A DNA stretch of 64,000 nucleotides, from assembly GCA_030998015.1 (NCBI GenBank), contig JARWMV010000249.1:620001-684000 (forward strand), written 5' to 3'. Source of the DNA: Ceratorhiza oryzae-sativae. Its lineage: Eukaryota; Basidiomycota; Agaricomycetes; Cantharellales; Ceratobasidiaceae. The notes below the pieces were generated by a model that worked only from the letters and a program-made list of their open reading frames with translations, was not told the DNA's origin and did no database searches. This document shows, piece by piece, positions 35,912 to 49,673 of this stretch. Each line of letters opens with the position of its first letter. Position 1 is the first letter of the stretch. Position numbers and translations under genes: made by a program.

Positions 35912-36201
35912 GAAGAAAAGAGCGAAGACCGCAGCAGCTCACCTGGCGATTATATTTGGATCTGTATACATTATGTAATCAGTAGGCTGGATGATCGCTA
36001 GCGCCCAAACTCGCTTCCAACTCCCGCCCTGCACCGCTATTCGCTTGTTGGTCTCGAATTGCCGCATTGCTATAGATCAGACCTGTTATAAACAGACGAA
36101 CATAGTTTTCTACTCGTAAGACAGATTCTCTGGCGAATCCAATTGCTCTTGCTGTCCTTGTGACTCTCATTGCCACTGGCTTACTCGTATATCGCATCAG
36201 C
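35912..36201. promoter_or_regulatory. Bidirectional promoter, unknown gene / DCN1
   Basis: 290 bp between divergent start codons. The 74-codon frame lying here (35979-36203 minus) has no family features. No clear TATA box is seen for either gene. Confidence 0.4.
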
Positions 36202-37382
36202 ATGGTATGTACGCTAATAGGCTAGTTTGTGAGAATTCATCTAAACTATTGATCTTTTCAAGAGCTCTCGTTTAAGTTCTTCCCAGCGGGATGGTCTCGT
36301 CACTCAGTTTAGATCCATCACTGACTCGAGGTAAGAGCCGGGCTCCGACGCACGCATACCATACCAATCGCATGTACTAGCAAAGAGGAAGCTTCTAACT
36401 TCCTGAAGAAGCACAACTACCGTTTGGATGCTGCCGTCGACGCGTACTATCAAGCGATAACAGACTCGCCCGCCTCGGTGCAGAAGATTGGAAAGTTGTT
36501 CGACGAGTACAAGGGTCTGGATCATTTCTCGATATTTGACCTGCATTTAGCTCGACTGAACCGATTCATATGGCAGACAAGGATGGAGATAGCATCGGCA
36601 TCGATGGCACTATACGATGGTGTAGTGACCTCGAGGTAGAGCTTGAAGACGTTTCGCTCTTGGCTGTGGCTTATGAGCTCAAATCACCATCTGTGGGGGA
36701 GTGGACTCGAAGCGGATTTGTGGACGGATGGAAGAGGCTAGGGTTTGTATTCCATTTTGCATATATTCTAGCGATCTAATTTGAGACAGGTGTGATACGA
36801 TACCAGCAATGAAGACCAAAATAGGTCAGCTACGAACTAAGCTGTCTCAAGACCCAGAGTACTTCAACAAAGTCTATAATTACACATTCACTTTTGCCAA
36901 GGCCGATGGTGCTAGGAGTATTTGTGTGTATAATCTCCGGCTCTATCCTGCCAATTCTGATCACGATCAATTGTACTGCAGCGATTGAGACCGCTATCGC
37001 GTACTGGACGCTTCTCCTAGACATCGGCCTTTCTGGGCCAGCACTTTCTGATAAGGGATGGAAAACCGAGTACACCCAATGGTGGTTCGAATTCCTGAAC
37101 GAAAAGGGTGGAAAAGGTGTCAGCAAGGATACGTGGACAATGGTTTGTCTCATTCGTTGCAGGCGGTACCGGCACTTATTGTCAGCACCACTCCCTAGCT
37201 TCCTGACTTCATCAAGACGATTGACGACAAGTTCGAAGAACACGATTTGGAAGGCACGGATCATTACATACCTTCATGAATCACCAGATACTAACCGAGA
37301 GTCTATTGCAGCCGCGTGGCCTTCGACGATTGACGATTTTGTAGACTGGGCAAAGGAGAAGATACAAGCGGGTCAGGCATGA
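36202..37382 (+). CDS. DCN1: DCN1-like cullin neddylation factor
   Basis: Scaffold-type E3 for NEDD8/Rub1: it binds cullin and the E2 Ubc12 and promotes cullin neddylation. Exons: 36202-36204, 36263-36330, 36381-36514, 36577-36742, 36790-36923, 36982-37142, 37199-37253, 37312-37382; 263 residues, the usual size. An N-terminal UBA-like part (FRSITDSSKEEASNFLKKHN) is followed by an EF-hand-like DKDGDSIGIDGT and the potentiating-neddylation (PONY) domain with WWFEFLNEKGG, GVSKDTWTM and AAWPSTIDDFVDWA. The first coding exon is just the ATG, immediately before a gtatgt donor. The intron after 37253 begins with GC (ttggaag|gcacgg). Both are required to keep the family alignment. Confidence 0.9.
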
Positions 37383-37711
37383 TCGCTGTACTTTACAGTT
37401 GTCCACACGCTTACCCAGGATAATACACATCTATACACTCATATACCGGGGTTTTTCATTGAGGATTTAGGCTATCTGCAGAAATAAGCCGGGCTGACAA
37501 AATATCCGGTCATTATTTAGGAAATGAGACGGCTAACTTTGACTTCTCCTTGACTTCTCCGAGAATCGTCCGATAGGATCGAGTGTGTCTGGCGTTGGTC
37601 TCGTGTTGATGCCGCGAATTCAGCCGGCGGCGGCGCGCATATAAGTTCGGGTGCAGACGGTAAACTCTGCATCCCTACGTCCCCCACCCCACTTTCGACT
37701 GACCGTTCACG
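37383..37711. promoter_or_regulatory. Promoter of the GH3 gene with TATA box
   Basis: 329 bp between the DCN1 stop and the GH3 start. TATAAG at 37640-37645 in a GC-rich setting lies 67-72 bp upstream of the ATG at 37712, a good position for a fungal TATA box. The repeat ttgacttctcc occurs twice near 37541-37562. Confidence 0.5.
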
Positions 37712-40700
37712 ATGGCGCCACGTCCGTTCAAGCCTCTCAATATGAAGAAATTATATCTAAACTTACACTTAACGAAAAGACAAGGCTGTTGGCCGGTATT
37801 GATAACGTACGTGACGAGCTATCAGAAGGCGAGACAACAGGTTCGACTAATTTTGGTTTGTTATAGTGGCACACTTATCCTGTTCCTCGTCTTGGCGTGC
37901 CATCTCTCCGAGTGAATGAAATTTCATATACACTTCAGCCAGCTCATATTGATTTCTTATATCATAGTTCACCGATGGCCCCAATGGTGCACGTGGGACC
38001 ATGTGTAAGTTCACTTCTTGTTTATAGGGGTTTCAATTTGGTTAAGGTTTTATGCTATAAAGTCTTTGAGGGGGTCCCTGCTGCGTGCTTCCCGGCGGCG
38101 ACCGGCCTTGCGTCTGGATGGGACACGGAGCTCGCCCAAAAAGTGGGTCGGGCAATCGCTCTCGACTGCAAGGACAAGGGTACGTCAAGCCCGTGCTTCT
38201 CTTTATACCATATTTCTTACAAGCGACCGTAACTTCAGGTGCACATGTCTTACTAGGGCCCACAGTCAACATCCAGCGTTCTCCCTTGGGAGGGAGAGGA
38301 TTCGAATCATACTCTGAGGACCCACTGTTGTCCGGCCTTCTCGCGCGTGCATTCATCAAGGGCATTCAGTCAGAGAACGTGGCTGCGACTATCAAGCATT
38401 TCGTCTGCAATGACTCGGAGTTCGAGCGGATGTCAATGTCGTGTGAGTAAACTCACCTCCTTTATTTTCTGTTCTAAATATTCGGTGGCGTTCTAGCCGA
38501 GTTATCCACACGTGCCCTTCGGGAGATTTATCTTCGTCCATTCGAACTTGCGATTCGCGATAACAAGGATGCGCCATGGTCTCTTATGACAGGATATAAT
38601 CGTGTGAATGGTATGTTACCGTGGAAAGCCCTTTTGCGTCGTTTCAAATGACTAATGGTGTTCGGTTGGAAGGGTTACATTGTTCTGAGAACAAGTAGTA
38701 TGTATTTCTGACCTTGGTGACCGGATGCGTCAGTTGCTAAGAACCAACCAGCCTTCTTGATTCAATTTTGAGGAAGCAATGGGGATGGAATGGAATGATC
38801 ATGTCCGATTGGTAAGTCCTTGGATATATCATTGAGAGGCAACGCTCATCTAGTGTCTACTTGCTTAGGTATGGGACCTACTCAGCCGAAGCATCCATCA
38901 AGGCTGGCCTTGACCTCGAAATGCCGGTACGCAAAACCTATGATTCGATGAATCAGTCCATCCGACTAAATATTGCATTCAGGGACCTCCCGCATGGCGT
39001 GCAGACGCCTTGCAGCGCTGTGTCGTTGCACAGAAGATCAGAGTAGCCGAACTTGATGCACGTGCGCGCAAGGTTAGTATGCAGTTTGAGGAAGGGGGCG
39101 AATGCTTACTCTGGAGGATATTTCTATAGGTTTTGTCTCTTATCAACCAAGTCGCTGCCTCTGGAATCCCTGAAAATGCAAACGAGACGGGCGAACCCAA
39201 GAAGGAGACTGTTGAGCTACTTCGCCAAGCGGCAGCGGTGCGTTACCTCCGATAAGCTTAACCTCCTATGGTCTCACTGTCATTTTAGGGAGCCAACGTT
39301 CTCCTGAAAAACAGCGCTCAACTTCTTCCGTTATCGGCTTCTACAACCACTTCAATTGCTGTGATAGGACCCAATGCCGATGCCCCAGTCTTTTCTGGAG
39401 GGGGTTCTGCCAACCTTCGCCCTTACAAGCACACTACGGCGCTTGAAGGCATTCGAGCTGCACTTCCTTCCTCGGTTGAGGTCCATCATGCGATCGGAGC
39501 CCACGCACACAAGGAGTCACCGCTGTTGCTTGATAAACATCTCAAGACTAAGGATGGCCAGCCCGGATTCGATATCGAGTGGTTCAACGAGGATCCGCTA
39601 CAGGTGCCAACAACAAAGAGGGTTCATTATATCAGGGGCACCTCCTCGTTTGCATTCTTTAATGACAATCTTCCTATTGACGTGAGCTCACCCGAACACC
39701 ACGATTTTCACTTACTAACGAGCGAGCCCAGATTCTTAATCCTGCGTGCTGGGCAACAATCACTGGGTATTTCACTCCCGATATTTCCGGCAAAGTATGT
39801 ATTTTTGCATAAAAATTCAGCGCATATAGTGACGCTATTCCTTACAGTATGAATTCGGTGCTGCCGCCACGGGATTGGTGGACATATATGTCAATGGCAA
39901 GAAGATCGTTGATAATTCTACTAACCCCAAGCCTGGACGTGAGTTAAACACTTGCTTTACTCCTTGCTCTTGCTTACGTCCCTGCATTAGACGTGTTCTT
40001 TATGACCGGCACCGTTGAAGTATGTGGCACAATCGACCTCGAAGCCGGCAAGCCGGCGGAGCTAGTCCTTCAATACACTAGCCCTGTGGCTGCTCAGGCC
40101 AAGGGCTTTGCGCAAGTCGGTGCCGGATCTCTTTCAAATGAAAGCAGAGGCGGGTGTCGGTTTGGCTGCTCGCGTGTGTTCAAGGACGACGAGGGTATCA
40201 GTGAGGCATTGGAGATTGCCAAGAAGGTCGAGACCGTGGTGCTTGTTGTTGGTTTAAACAATGGTATGTCTGTTTTGTCCATACATTTTTCATTATTTGT
40301 GATTCGTTTTACATTTTGATAGACTGGGAATCGGAAGGTTATGATCGTACAGACTTGGTGCTTCCGCGTGCCACCAACAAGCTTATTCAAGCTGTGCTGG
40401 ATGTGAACAAAAACACCGTGGTAGTAATTATCAGTGGCGCACCAGTTTCAATGCCATGGGTCGATTCTGCCTCGACAATTGTCCAATCCTTCTATGCAGG
40501 TGGTGAGCTGGCAATGGGCTCGCTGATGTTCTATTTGGGAAGGTCAACCCCAGTTCCAGGCTGCCGCTTACTTTCCCTATTGTACGTATGCTCATTACTG
40601 ATCAGAATCTGCAGACTGAAATATTGCCTTCGATAGCGGGACGAAGATACGCCATCCTATTTGAACTTCCCTGGACAGAACGGAAAGGTGTTTTATTGTA

Positions 40701-41319
40701 AGCCAAGGCCATCTTTTGAGGAGAAACTCGCTAATTGTATACACCACTAGCCGAGGGCGTCGTTGGATACAGTACTACCAGACTTTCAAGAAAAATGTGC
40801 TCTTCCCCTTCGGCTTCGGTCTATCCTACACCGAATTTGAGCACTCAAAGTTGAAAGTATCGGGATATATAGGCAAAGATAGCACTGTCACTGTGTCGGT
40901 CACCGTCAAAAATATCGGGAAGGTTGCGGGCCGAGAGGTTGTGTAAGTATCTTATATATCGTTTGAGAACCGGCTCTAATGGTTGAACTTCAGGCAAGTC
41001 TATGTTCGGGACTTGGCCTCGCGTTTGGATCGCCCTGTAAAAGAGCTGAAAGGCTTTGCCAAGACAAAAATGCTGGCGCCCGGAAAATCTGAAACCGTTT
41101 CGATCTCACTCGATAAGTACGCCTTTGCCTACTTCGATGACTGGGCAGGCGAAGGCAAGACGGCGAGGGATTATGGTAGCGGAGCAAGGTGACTTTGAGA
41201 TTGTTGCAGCAGCGAATAGTGCGGAACCTGGTCTAGTCGCCGCGTCACACTTAAGGAACCTTTCAGCTGGCTTTGAATGGTCGAGCAGTAAAATGTACTT
41301 TTGTAGGATTGTACTCTGA
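37712..41319 (+). pseudogene. GH3 beta-glucosidase with PA14 domain, frame broken
   Basis: Family GH3 beta-glucosidase, which releases glucose from cello-oligosaccharides and other beta-glucosides. The order is complete: [55 protein letters not shown], the nucleophile Asp in GMIMSDW (near 38815), an inserted PA14 domain (about 39545-40100), then GFGLSYTEF and the fibronectin-III-like C-terminal end. There are at least 14 introns, all ordinary GT-AG. There is no signal peptide, so it is probably intracellular. The frame breaks by one base at the start (37712-37725: the ATG frame is not the SVQASQYEE frame), near 40510 (before VLFGKVNPSSRLPL), near 40771 (before YYQTFKK) and between about 41158 and 41176 (before VAEQGDFEI). 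Each looks like a lost base. True decay or sequence errors cannot be separated here. Confidence 0.8.
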
Positions 41320-41945
41320 GTATTATTTAGCGTTCTTTGAATTATATAAATAACCGTGTGTGCAGTTGGATCTTGTGGTTTAGCGATGTACGATGGCTGC
41401 GTTATCTTGCCCCTGTGTGTACCCTATGAGCAACCCGAACTGACACCAAAATGCTATCCAGTGCGATGCCCACTGGGCATATAGCTAGCGGGTGCAGGAA
41501 AGGAGCCGGCTTGAGAATGGATCAAACGCGCCAAGACCGAGATGCATATGAGTTACGCTCGGGGGCAGCAGCTCAGCCCATTTGCTATAATCTCTGGGCG
41601 GATAGGATTATAGGGCAAATAATTTACGAATACACGTTCCAAATCCAAATATTCCACGAATAAAGAGACAATGTTAAGAGTTCGGTTCTATCGTTTGAGG
41701 TTGAAATAGAGAAAAAAGTGGTCCATCAATCCTTGTGGATATTTTTCGCCAAGGTCTATCAGCGTTGAGTAGTATCGCTCTTTGGTCGCACTCAGGCATT
41801 CTAGCGCTAATTAGGGGAGTTAGGTTAGGTCATACACCCAGTCATGCCGGGGCCCTTACAATTCACGCCCAAATTCTGCGAGCGAGTCGCGATCCTTTAT
41901 CAACCCGAGTTCAATTAATGCTCTACACGAGCTTCGAGCCTGCAT
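41320..41945. other. Convergent intergenic region
   Basis: 626 bp between the broken GH3 gene and the stop of the helicase gene. No coding sequence, RNA gene or repeat is supported. Confidence 0.5.
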
Positions 41946-44900
41946 TCATTCCTCGTTTAGTAAACCACCGTCGTAGTAAGGAAGTATATACCTTTCCATA
42001 GGGGATAGTTCAGTCAGGGTTTTGCGCTTAGGTGGCCATGTTGAAGCGGTTTTCTTTTCGGGAGCACCTTCATTAGCGAGTGTGACAACAGCCTCTCTAT
42101 ATTCCCGCCGAGAACCCTGTGAAATAATTAGGCTCGAAAATGCTTGAATGGGAAGCACAAGCCCACCGCGATAGCAGCTGAAGTGATGTTCTTCTCAACA
42201 TGGCTGACCATCAGAACGTTTTGATGTCGTGGCTATATGCGACTCCGGCACTGTTCAGAATATCGGAGATGCCATTGTTGGGGGGCGTTGGAGTCGAATC
42301 ATCCAACATAAAATCGGCTAAGTTTCTTTCGTTCATGGACTGTGGGATAAATGTTTGTAAAGATGAGTCTCTCCTTCGGAGAACTCCAAAACGCACAGGA
42401 GAATCTTGAATTGTTCCTCAGGGATTGAATCCATATTGGCGAGGCCCAATTGATTTCTGCAAGGTTTGCCTTCTCAATCTAAACCCCTGGTAAGCTCAAT
42501 CTGCAGGATGGAAAGTCTACGGCTAAACAATCACCGTCATCTTTGTGGCCAAGGCCGTTTCGTGAAGCCTAGGTTGTGTATCAAGAACGCGACGAACGGG
42601 GGTTTGATCGGTCTTGGCTTACTTAAAGATATTTTTCGAACCAAAAAGCTCGCCCGGGTGCGTTTTGGATCCTTGCACGCCTTCAAAATATCGGGTTTGC
42701 ACACTGGCTTCGTATCCACTTTTGAGAAACATCAACGATACATCAGCTATGCCTATCAATTGAGTAGCGATACACCTACATATGCATCTGCTGCTGTTTG
42801 TAGATCTGCCGCGCATATATCAACTCTTCAAGGGCTCCAGCACCCAGCAAGCGATACACATTGACGTCTCGCTTCTGTCCAAAACGATATGCACGATCCA
42901 TACTGTAATTCGACGTGATCAAAGCAGATCAAGATTGGCCTAGCAGTACTCACGCTTGTAAGTCATGGGCAGGATCTAACGAAATGTCAGGTCAAATCCC
43001 TGGTCATCCCTTGCTCAACTCACTCCAATTAGGGTCTCGATACATCTGTGTAGGTTTAGTGCTACCTCCTACGCAAGGAATTCGCTCACCGAAAATAACT
43101 ACTTTGTTGGCGCTAGTCATGTTCAAACCAGCTGCAACACAACCATTAGCACGAAAACCCCCAGCCCGTTATGATACGTACTTCCTCCGACAAGAGTAGA
43201 TATCAAAAATACAAAGACATTCGGATTGTTGTTGAATCTTTCCAATGAAGCCATTCCTGAGTATTCGGGGGTTAGTATATCCTATGAACTGCCGATTAGG
43301 TCACTTACTTTCTTCTTGCTTAGTCTTGCCGTCCATGTAGCAAAAATTAAAGTCTATGTGAAGACTCAACATCAGCTAGACCCAGGTGTACGACGAGGTG
43401 ACCGACTCTTCCGTTTCATTTGATGTTCAAGCATTTCTAGTATCTTGACGGATTTAGAGAATATCAACACTTTATTATCGCCTTCGTCCTTCCAAGTATC
43501 GAGTAGGTAAGATAAAACCTAGGCAGATTGTCAGTTCATTTAATTCGCGAGTAGAGGAAAGCTTCTGTTTACCTTCCACTTTCCGCATAACGAATCATCG
43601 TGTAGTAAGTCTGCCTGGCGTATCGTCTGGCCAGGAAAGGCTATTTTTACGTATTCTCTCCGCCTTGCACGCTGCTCATCGGTCTCGCCTTTAAATCCTG
43701 GACAAATTAAGATAATGTGGTTGGAGATCTCGACAAATAATTGCATGTATTTGAGCACAAGATCTTTCCAAGGAACTCCTTGGTCATTGTGGGTGTGACA
43801 ACAATAGCCACGTCTATAGATAAGACAGTTAGCTGAGCCAGCCACCTCTGGCCCTGATGTACCAACCTCAAACTACTTCCGCAGTCGCACGGCTCGTCTT
43901 TTCGAGTCATGAGTTGCACGTCCTTTGTCTCCAAAAAGCGTCTGTATACTTCGAGTTGAGTTTTAGCCAATGGGCAAAATACTACTTGATCGAATTTACG
44001 CGGCATCTGAATGAAACGATCCGATGAATGTAATCGGTATTTTGTTGGGTATATGCTTACTTGATCTGCGATGAGAGCCTTAGTCCTAATGGGTTGCATG
44101 GTCAATTGTTAGCCCATACACACTCCCACTGGCTTACCTCCTCAAGAAGAAGACGGGCAAAAGCCGGTGAACTAGCCGCTCGGCCAACAGCTGTAAAGGA
44201 GATAATTCAAGATATAAAGCAGCTAGGTCTGAGACAAAAGCGGACATACCCTGGCTTTTGATACTTGCGCTTGCGTGGCCCGATGTGCTTGACCATCGGC
44301 GAGGGGCAAGCTGATAGAAAGCTTCCATTGGTTCTGGGTCCCAATTTTTCCCGGAGCGCACCAATCGAGCAGCGTCCAGAGCTCTTTGTATCCGTTTTGG
44401 ATGGCTGTGCCCTGATGTCAATATATGATTGTTGAGTAGAGTGGGCAACCCATGCGTATACGCTTAACGTACGGTCAACCCAAACCGAATGTGGCATGAG
44501 AACTTATTGAGAGCTATTGTGATCCTTTCAAACGTTCATCGTTCAGTCCAATCGCGTCTTCCCGTATTGAGAAATATTTTACCCTGAAGTTGGATTTTTA
44601 CACCTATGAACTTCATCTACAAATACCATTGTCCAAGGAAGATCCGAAAGCTGGTCGATGTTTGTTCGGGCAGTATCAAATGCTGTCAATACTAGCACCA
44701 CGACCTCATGAGAGAGTTGTCATTTGATGTCAGAATGGATCAGGGCGCACCAATATCGAGTCGGCCCATGGTGAAGTCTTTTAGAACGTTGTTCCTTTCA
44801 TCTCTGTCCCCAAGGTAGGTTGCATACTCAAAGTAACCCCACTGTGGCAACACATCAATAAACACGTTTAATTTAAGTAGTACGAGAAAAGTACATACTG

Positions 44901-46426
44901 TGTCCAATTCTCGTTCCCAGTTCCCAACAACTGTTTTAGGGCATATAACCAAACATGTTCCCCATTTTTTGTCTGCTCGAGGCAGGTCAGCACGAGCGAG
45001 GCCTTCGTCCTGTAACGCTCGAACACGATCACGACGTCGGTGCATATCTCTATTGTCTCCTGTTTTCGCGAGCGCGGCTGAAAGGAATGCGATGACTTGA
45101 ATTGTCTTGCCTATATGCGCCGGATGATTATACCTAAGTAAATGTCCGTTAAAATACGATAGACTCCTACCTAGGCCCATATCATCACCTAATAGGCCCC
45201 CACGGCCTTCAGCCCACCTTTCGTGAAAGAAGCGTACACCATCTCGCTGGTACTCCCGAAGTTGGCGATTGATGCTGGCAGGGACTTGAACCGCGTATCT
45301 TGGGTTGGTAGAAGGTAGGTGAAGAGGTCCGAGATGGACTTGATCGGCTGGGGGAGGGAAAAAAGGTTTGGGCTCGTAGTTCGTAGACTGGCTTGAGCCA
45401 GCAGAAATGCCAAGCCACTTTTTAGCACTGAGAAAGAAGGAACGAGCGAAGCCGAGATGGGAGGAGGTTCATCGTCTTCCGAAGGTTCAGTTTCGGTACC
45501 TGAATCAGCTGGGGAGTGCAAAGCATGAATGACACCAAGAACGCATCTTTATCGAAATGTCCTCATACCAGGAAGAGAAGCTGCAAAACTAGGTAAATGA
45601 AGAATTCCGTGCCCGTGCATACAAATTCACACTTACGACTTTTCCGAGCACGCTTCGTTGTCCTGAGCATGACATTGCTTTTTGAAGGACGCTTACTAGG
45701 ATTTGGCCCTTCTTGTCGCCTCGATCCTGTTCGTCGTCGCTTTCAGGCTCTAGTTTGAATTTAGTTATAAGTATTAGCAATCAGCAAGTACAATATACCT
45801 GTAGCGGTATCATCAGCCTCCGTTGTCGGCTCACTCCTTATCTGCCCGGTGGTTACCTTCGCGTTGGAGGGTGGAGAGGAGCGCCACGTATCCATTAACT
45901 TCATCTGAGATAAAGATGCTTCAGGATTCCTTTCTTCCAAACCTAAAAAGCGATTGTTATTCGATTATATGATGTGCGTAACGACATTGCAAGTATACCA
46001 AGAAGTGCGGGTAAAGGATTCGTCAGAGTAGTGTCTAATATATCCTTTCTCGATTTGATGGCTATCCACCAATAATCATTAATCCAGCTAATCAAGGGCA
46101 CGGTGGTCAACTCACAAGATCCCGCAGATTGTGTTTGTCTGATGCTAGGTCTACCCCTGCCACGACGCCGCTTGTATTTATAGGATGCTTCTGCCTCCGC
46201 GGCAAGCGTATCGACATTGAATTCCTCATCAGAATCGGATTCTACAGCCCGTTAGCACATATCAAATAAATCTAAATATTTAATCACCAAGAGGCGCGGC
46301 TATAGACTCTAAAGGCTTGTCTAAACGACATGTTTGTCACTCAAGATTCGTGGCGATACCAACAACCCGAGACTTACAAGGTTTAGTAGCCACCCCTAGC
46401 CGACCTCTGCTATCCTTTTTAATCAT
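41946..46426 (-). CDS. SNF2-family ATPase, ERCC6L2/Rad26-like
   Basis: Swi2/Snf2 DNA translocase of the ERCC6-like-2 group, linked to DNA repair. Many short exons. The N-terminus has basic and acidic stretches ([27 protein letters not shown]). Helicase motifs: [13 protein letters not shown] with [18 protein letters not shown] (motif I, split by an intron near 45120-45160), [16 protein letters not shown] (Ia), DEVH box in [11 protein letters not shown] (44606-44620), [18 protein letters not shown], and motif [24 protein letters not shown] near 42860-42905, followed by the ERCC6L2-type tail FEGVQG and GELFG. The C-terminus ends [10 protein letters not shown] at 41946. Two probable single-base losses break the frame near 42437-42447 and 42209-42215. 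Exon joins between 45380 and 45600 and the exact start are not resolved. Confidence 0.8.
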
Positions 46427-46647
46427 GATGTCGCGCCAGATTTATCTTATATGCAGATACCAAAATAACGCAAATACAAAAGTACAGTATCGGGGTGGTA
46501 TGTTCGAGGATATGGATGCGCGTTGATCACCCAGCGACCACATGACGATATTCATTCTCACATAATCCGGGCGCTGCATTTCCATTGGAAATAATTTTTG
46601 GCTTCATTTCCTGGCTACCATACCCACTCACTAAATTATCTCAAAAG

Positions 46648-49390
46648 ATGGGCAAGAAAGCGAGCAAAGCCACCCGTAAATTTGCAGCTTCAGGTGAGCT
46701 GAAGAGGACAATTACGGCCAGGAGGAAGCATAAGGCTGTGAAGCAGAAGGCACAGGCGAGGACTCTGGAAAAGGAACGAAAGAGGAAACAGCGAGAGGAG
46801 AGTGAGGATGAGGATGAGGTAGACGCAGAGGAACCAAAAAAGTCCAAGGGAAAGTGTGGTTTTTTCCGGCATATTGCATAGTCCGAATGCTGACGGTCGT
46901 TCTGCCTAATAGAGGAAAGGCGAAGACCGCTGACGATTTATTGAGCGGGGCGTTCTTGGATGGAGAAGACGATTCTGAAGCCATGTCTGAGCCCGAAGGA
47001 GAGGACGTCAATGCAGAGGATAGTGACTCTGACGAGGAAGATATTCCAGACGATGAATCTTTTGCCTCGCTCGACAATGAAGGTCCGCTTGATACCGTTG
47101 GTGCACCGTTGGTTATATTGATATACATGTTATAGACGAGGGGGCAGCACATGCGATGGATCTCGCCGCACTCAAAAAAACGACCCCGAGTTCTTCAAGT
47201 ATCTCCAAGAAAATGACAAGGAGTTGCTTGAATTTAATGCATCCGAAATCGAATTCTCGTCCCACAGTGAGAATGAAGACGCAATGGATGAAGACAAAGA
47301 GGAAGAAGAGGCGCCACTTCTGACAATTACCATATTAAAGGATTGGCAGAGATCGCTTATTGAGGTGAGTCTACATTCTTCAACACGGACCAGTTCAAAT
47401 CTGAACATAACACCCAGACACACTCTCTTCGTGCTTTCCGCCGACTGCTTATAGCCTTCCGATCCGCGGCTCATATGAACGACGAGGATGTTAAAACTGC
47501 ATGGCGAATCGACAACGCTATCGGTCAGCACAAATGACACAACCTAGTCCAGCCTTTACTCATATACCCATCGCGCTTCCGAACAGTCTTCAATAAACTC
47601 GTCACGACTACCCTCAAATACACCCCGATTATTGCCGCCCACCATATGCCTTACAAAACGCTCCCAAATGGGAAATTGTGGGTCCCGCTCGCCTCCCTTT
47701 TACTGGTTTCCGGCCACTAATGCCAATGGCAGCAAACCACCCGCATCGACAGCTAAAACTTCTTCCCTCTCCAAACTTCTCCTCTCGCAAGTGCAAACCG
47801 CAGTCCATCTTATCGAGCAGCTGCCTTCGAATCCCATCGCGAAACAAAAAGGTGCAGCAGATGATGGTGACTCTGGTTCCGAGCCCGAAGAGCGCACGAA
47901 GAAAGGCAAGCAGGGCAAGGGGAAGAATGGTAAGGGTAAGAAAGCAACAGAAGAGATCGAGGATGATGGCAGAACGGCTCTCATCGAACTCGCTCTGTCC
48001 GAAACTGCAAAACTTGCGCCTTATATTGTTGGCAGTCGCAAGGCTGTCAAACTGTGGTTAAAGGTACGCTAGTCTCACTGAACAAGCAACTACGTGTTGA
48101 TGTCGATTGGTCGCTATTACAACTAGACTTGCTTGAACTTGTGGTCCAGTGCGGCCGATAGCGTTCGCATTAGCGCATTCCTTGCGGTCCGAAGATTAGC
48201 ATTTTCGTCTGACGAGGCAATAGCCGATCTTGTTCAAAAGGTGAGCAGGCTTTTGCCATTTCAAGCAGATCTGACCGTCACATGCTCGTAGAACGCCTAC
48301 CTCACTCTCCTCCGAACATCCAAATCATCCTCGCAACATACAATCCCTTCACTCACACTGATGAAAAACTCGGCGAGCGAACTATACGCCCTTGACCGAG
48401 CAGCGGCGTATACAACCGCGTTCGGGTATATCCGCCAACTGGCCGTGCATTTGAGGACGAGCACAAAAGTCAAAACCAAGGTGCGCTGGCCTAACCTATG
48501 CTCAATGGCTTGACTCAATCACATACTTGGCTTACCACAGGAGGCATATAAGCAAGTATACAACTGGCAGTTTGTCCATTGCGTAGATTTCTGGTCATTG
48601 GTGCTAGCTCGAGGCTGCGAGGACGGCGACGAGGAGAGCGAGCTGAGGCCGTTGATATATCCATTGGTTCAAATTGGACTTGGAGCTGTCGGGTAAGTAA
48701 CTTTTATTAATTATCGACCAAAAACCTTAGTCAACGCTCATTCACAGATTAATTCCTTCGACACGATATCATCCATTCCACCTTCACATCCTGCGCTCCC
48801 TGCATCACCTCGCCTCCCACACGAATACATATATTCCCATCCCAGCATACATCCTCCCAATCCTCAACACTCACCTCGCGCCTATCTCCAGCAAACCCAA
48901 GACCTCGTCAGGAGGAATGCTCCGTCCTCTCGACCTGTCTAGCACGATCCGCGCACCGGCACAGTATCTGAAAACACACGTTTTGGCTGAGAGTATAGTC
49001 ACCGAAGCTGTGTTGCTCATGGCTGAGAGCGTACCAGCACAAAGCGTTGCGTTCCCCGAAGTAGCTGTCCCACTTACAAGCACACTCCGACGTTCCCTAA
49101 AACGGTCTTCAGCAAGCGCAAATGCCAACGGAAAAAGGGCGATCGTGAGCGGAAAGGTTGTTGCCGGGATTAAAGCGCTTGTTGAGCACCTCGAAGAGAA
49201 CTCGAAATGGACGTCTGAACGTCGGATGGGTTTGCAGTATGCGCCAGCCCAATGGGGAGAGGTGAATGAATGGGAAAAGAGCGCCAGGGCAGGGGAAACG
49301 CCAATTGGCAAGTGGGTGGGAGTGCTGAGGAAACAGCGAGAGGCAAGACGGAAACTCGTCGAGAGTGGCGGAGGGATGGTTGACACATGA
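46648..49390 (+). CDS. NOC2: Nucleolar complex protein 2
   Basis: Ribosome assembly factor that pairs with NOC1 and NOC3 to move pre-60S particles from nucleolus to nucleoplasm. It starts [19 protein letters not shown] with a basic, nucleolar-signal-like N-terminus and acidic runs ([26 protein letters not shown]). Then come [62 protein letters not shown], the family core [22 protein letters not shown] and [20 protein letters not shown]. The C-terminus ends SGGGMVDT. Introns are 50-70 nt with ordinary sites. At 47174-47180 there is a run of seven A: eight would be needed to keep NDPEFFKYL in frame. Because NOC2 is normally essential, this is probably a homopolymer undercall rather than a mutation. 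Confidence 0.88.
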
Positions 49391-49673
49391 TGTCAGAGTC
49401 TTGTTTGCCCATGCTTATCAACCAGTAGATACATGCCTTGTATGGTATACAAATGTCAAAAACAACACTCTCACTATATGGTTGGTCTTGTTTAGGGCGC
49501 CTGTTGGAAGGCCTCGTGATTCCGAGCATTCTCCTCGCGGTACGCGCAGTGGTGTGGCTTACATAAGACCCGCGACGGGCCCCGGAGTGGTCATGAAATC
49601 CAGCGGGGGAGGGGGGAAGGGGCACAACTCGTAGACAACCACATTGCCCCTCCCCACGATAGCCGGCACCGCA

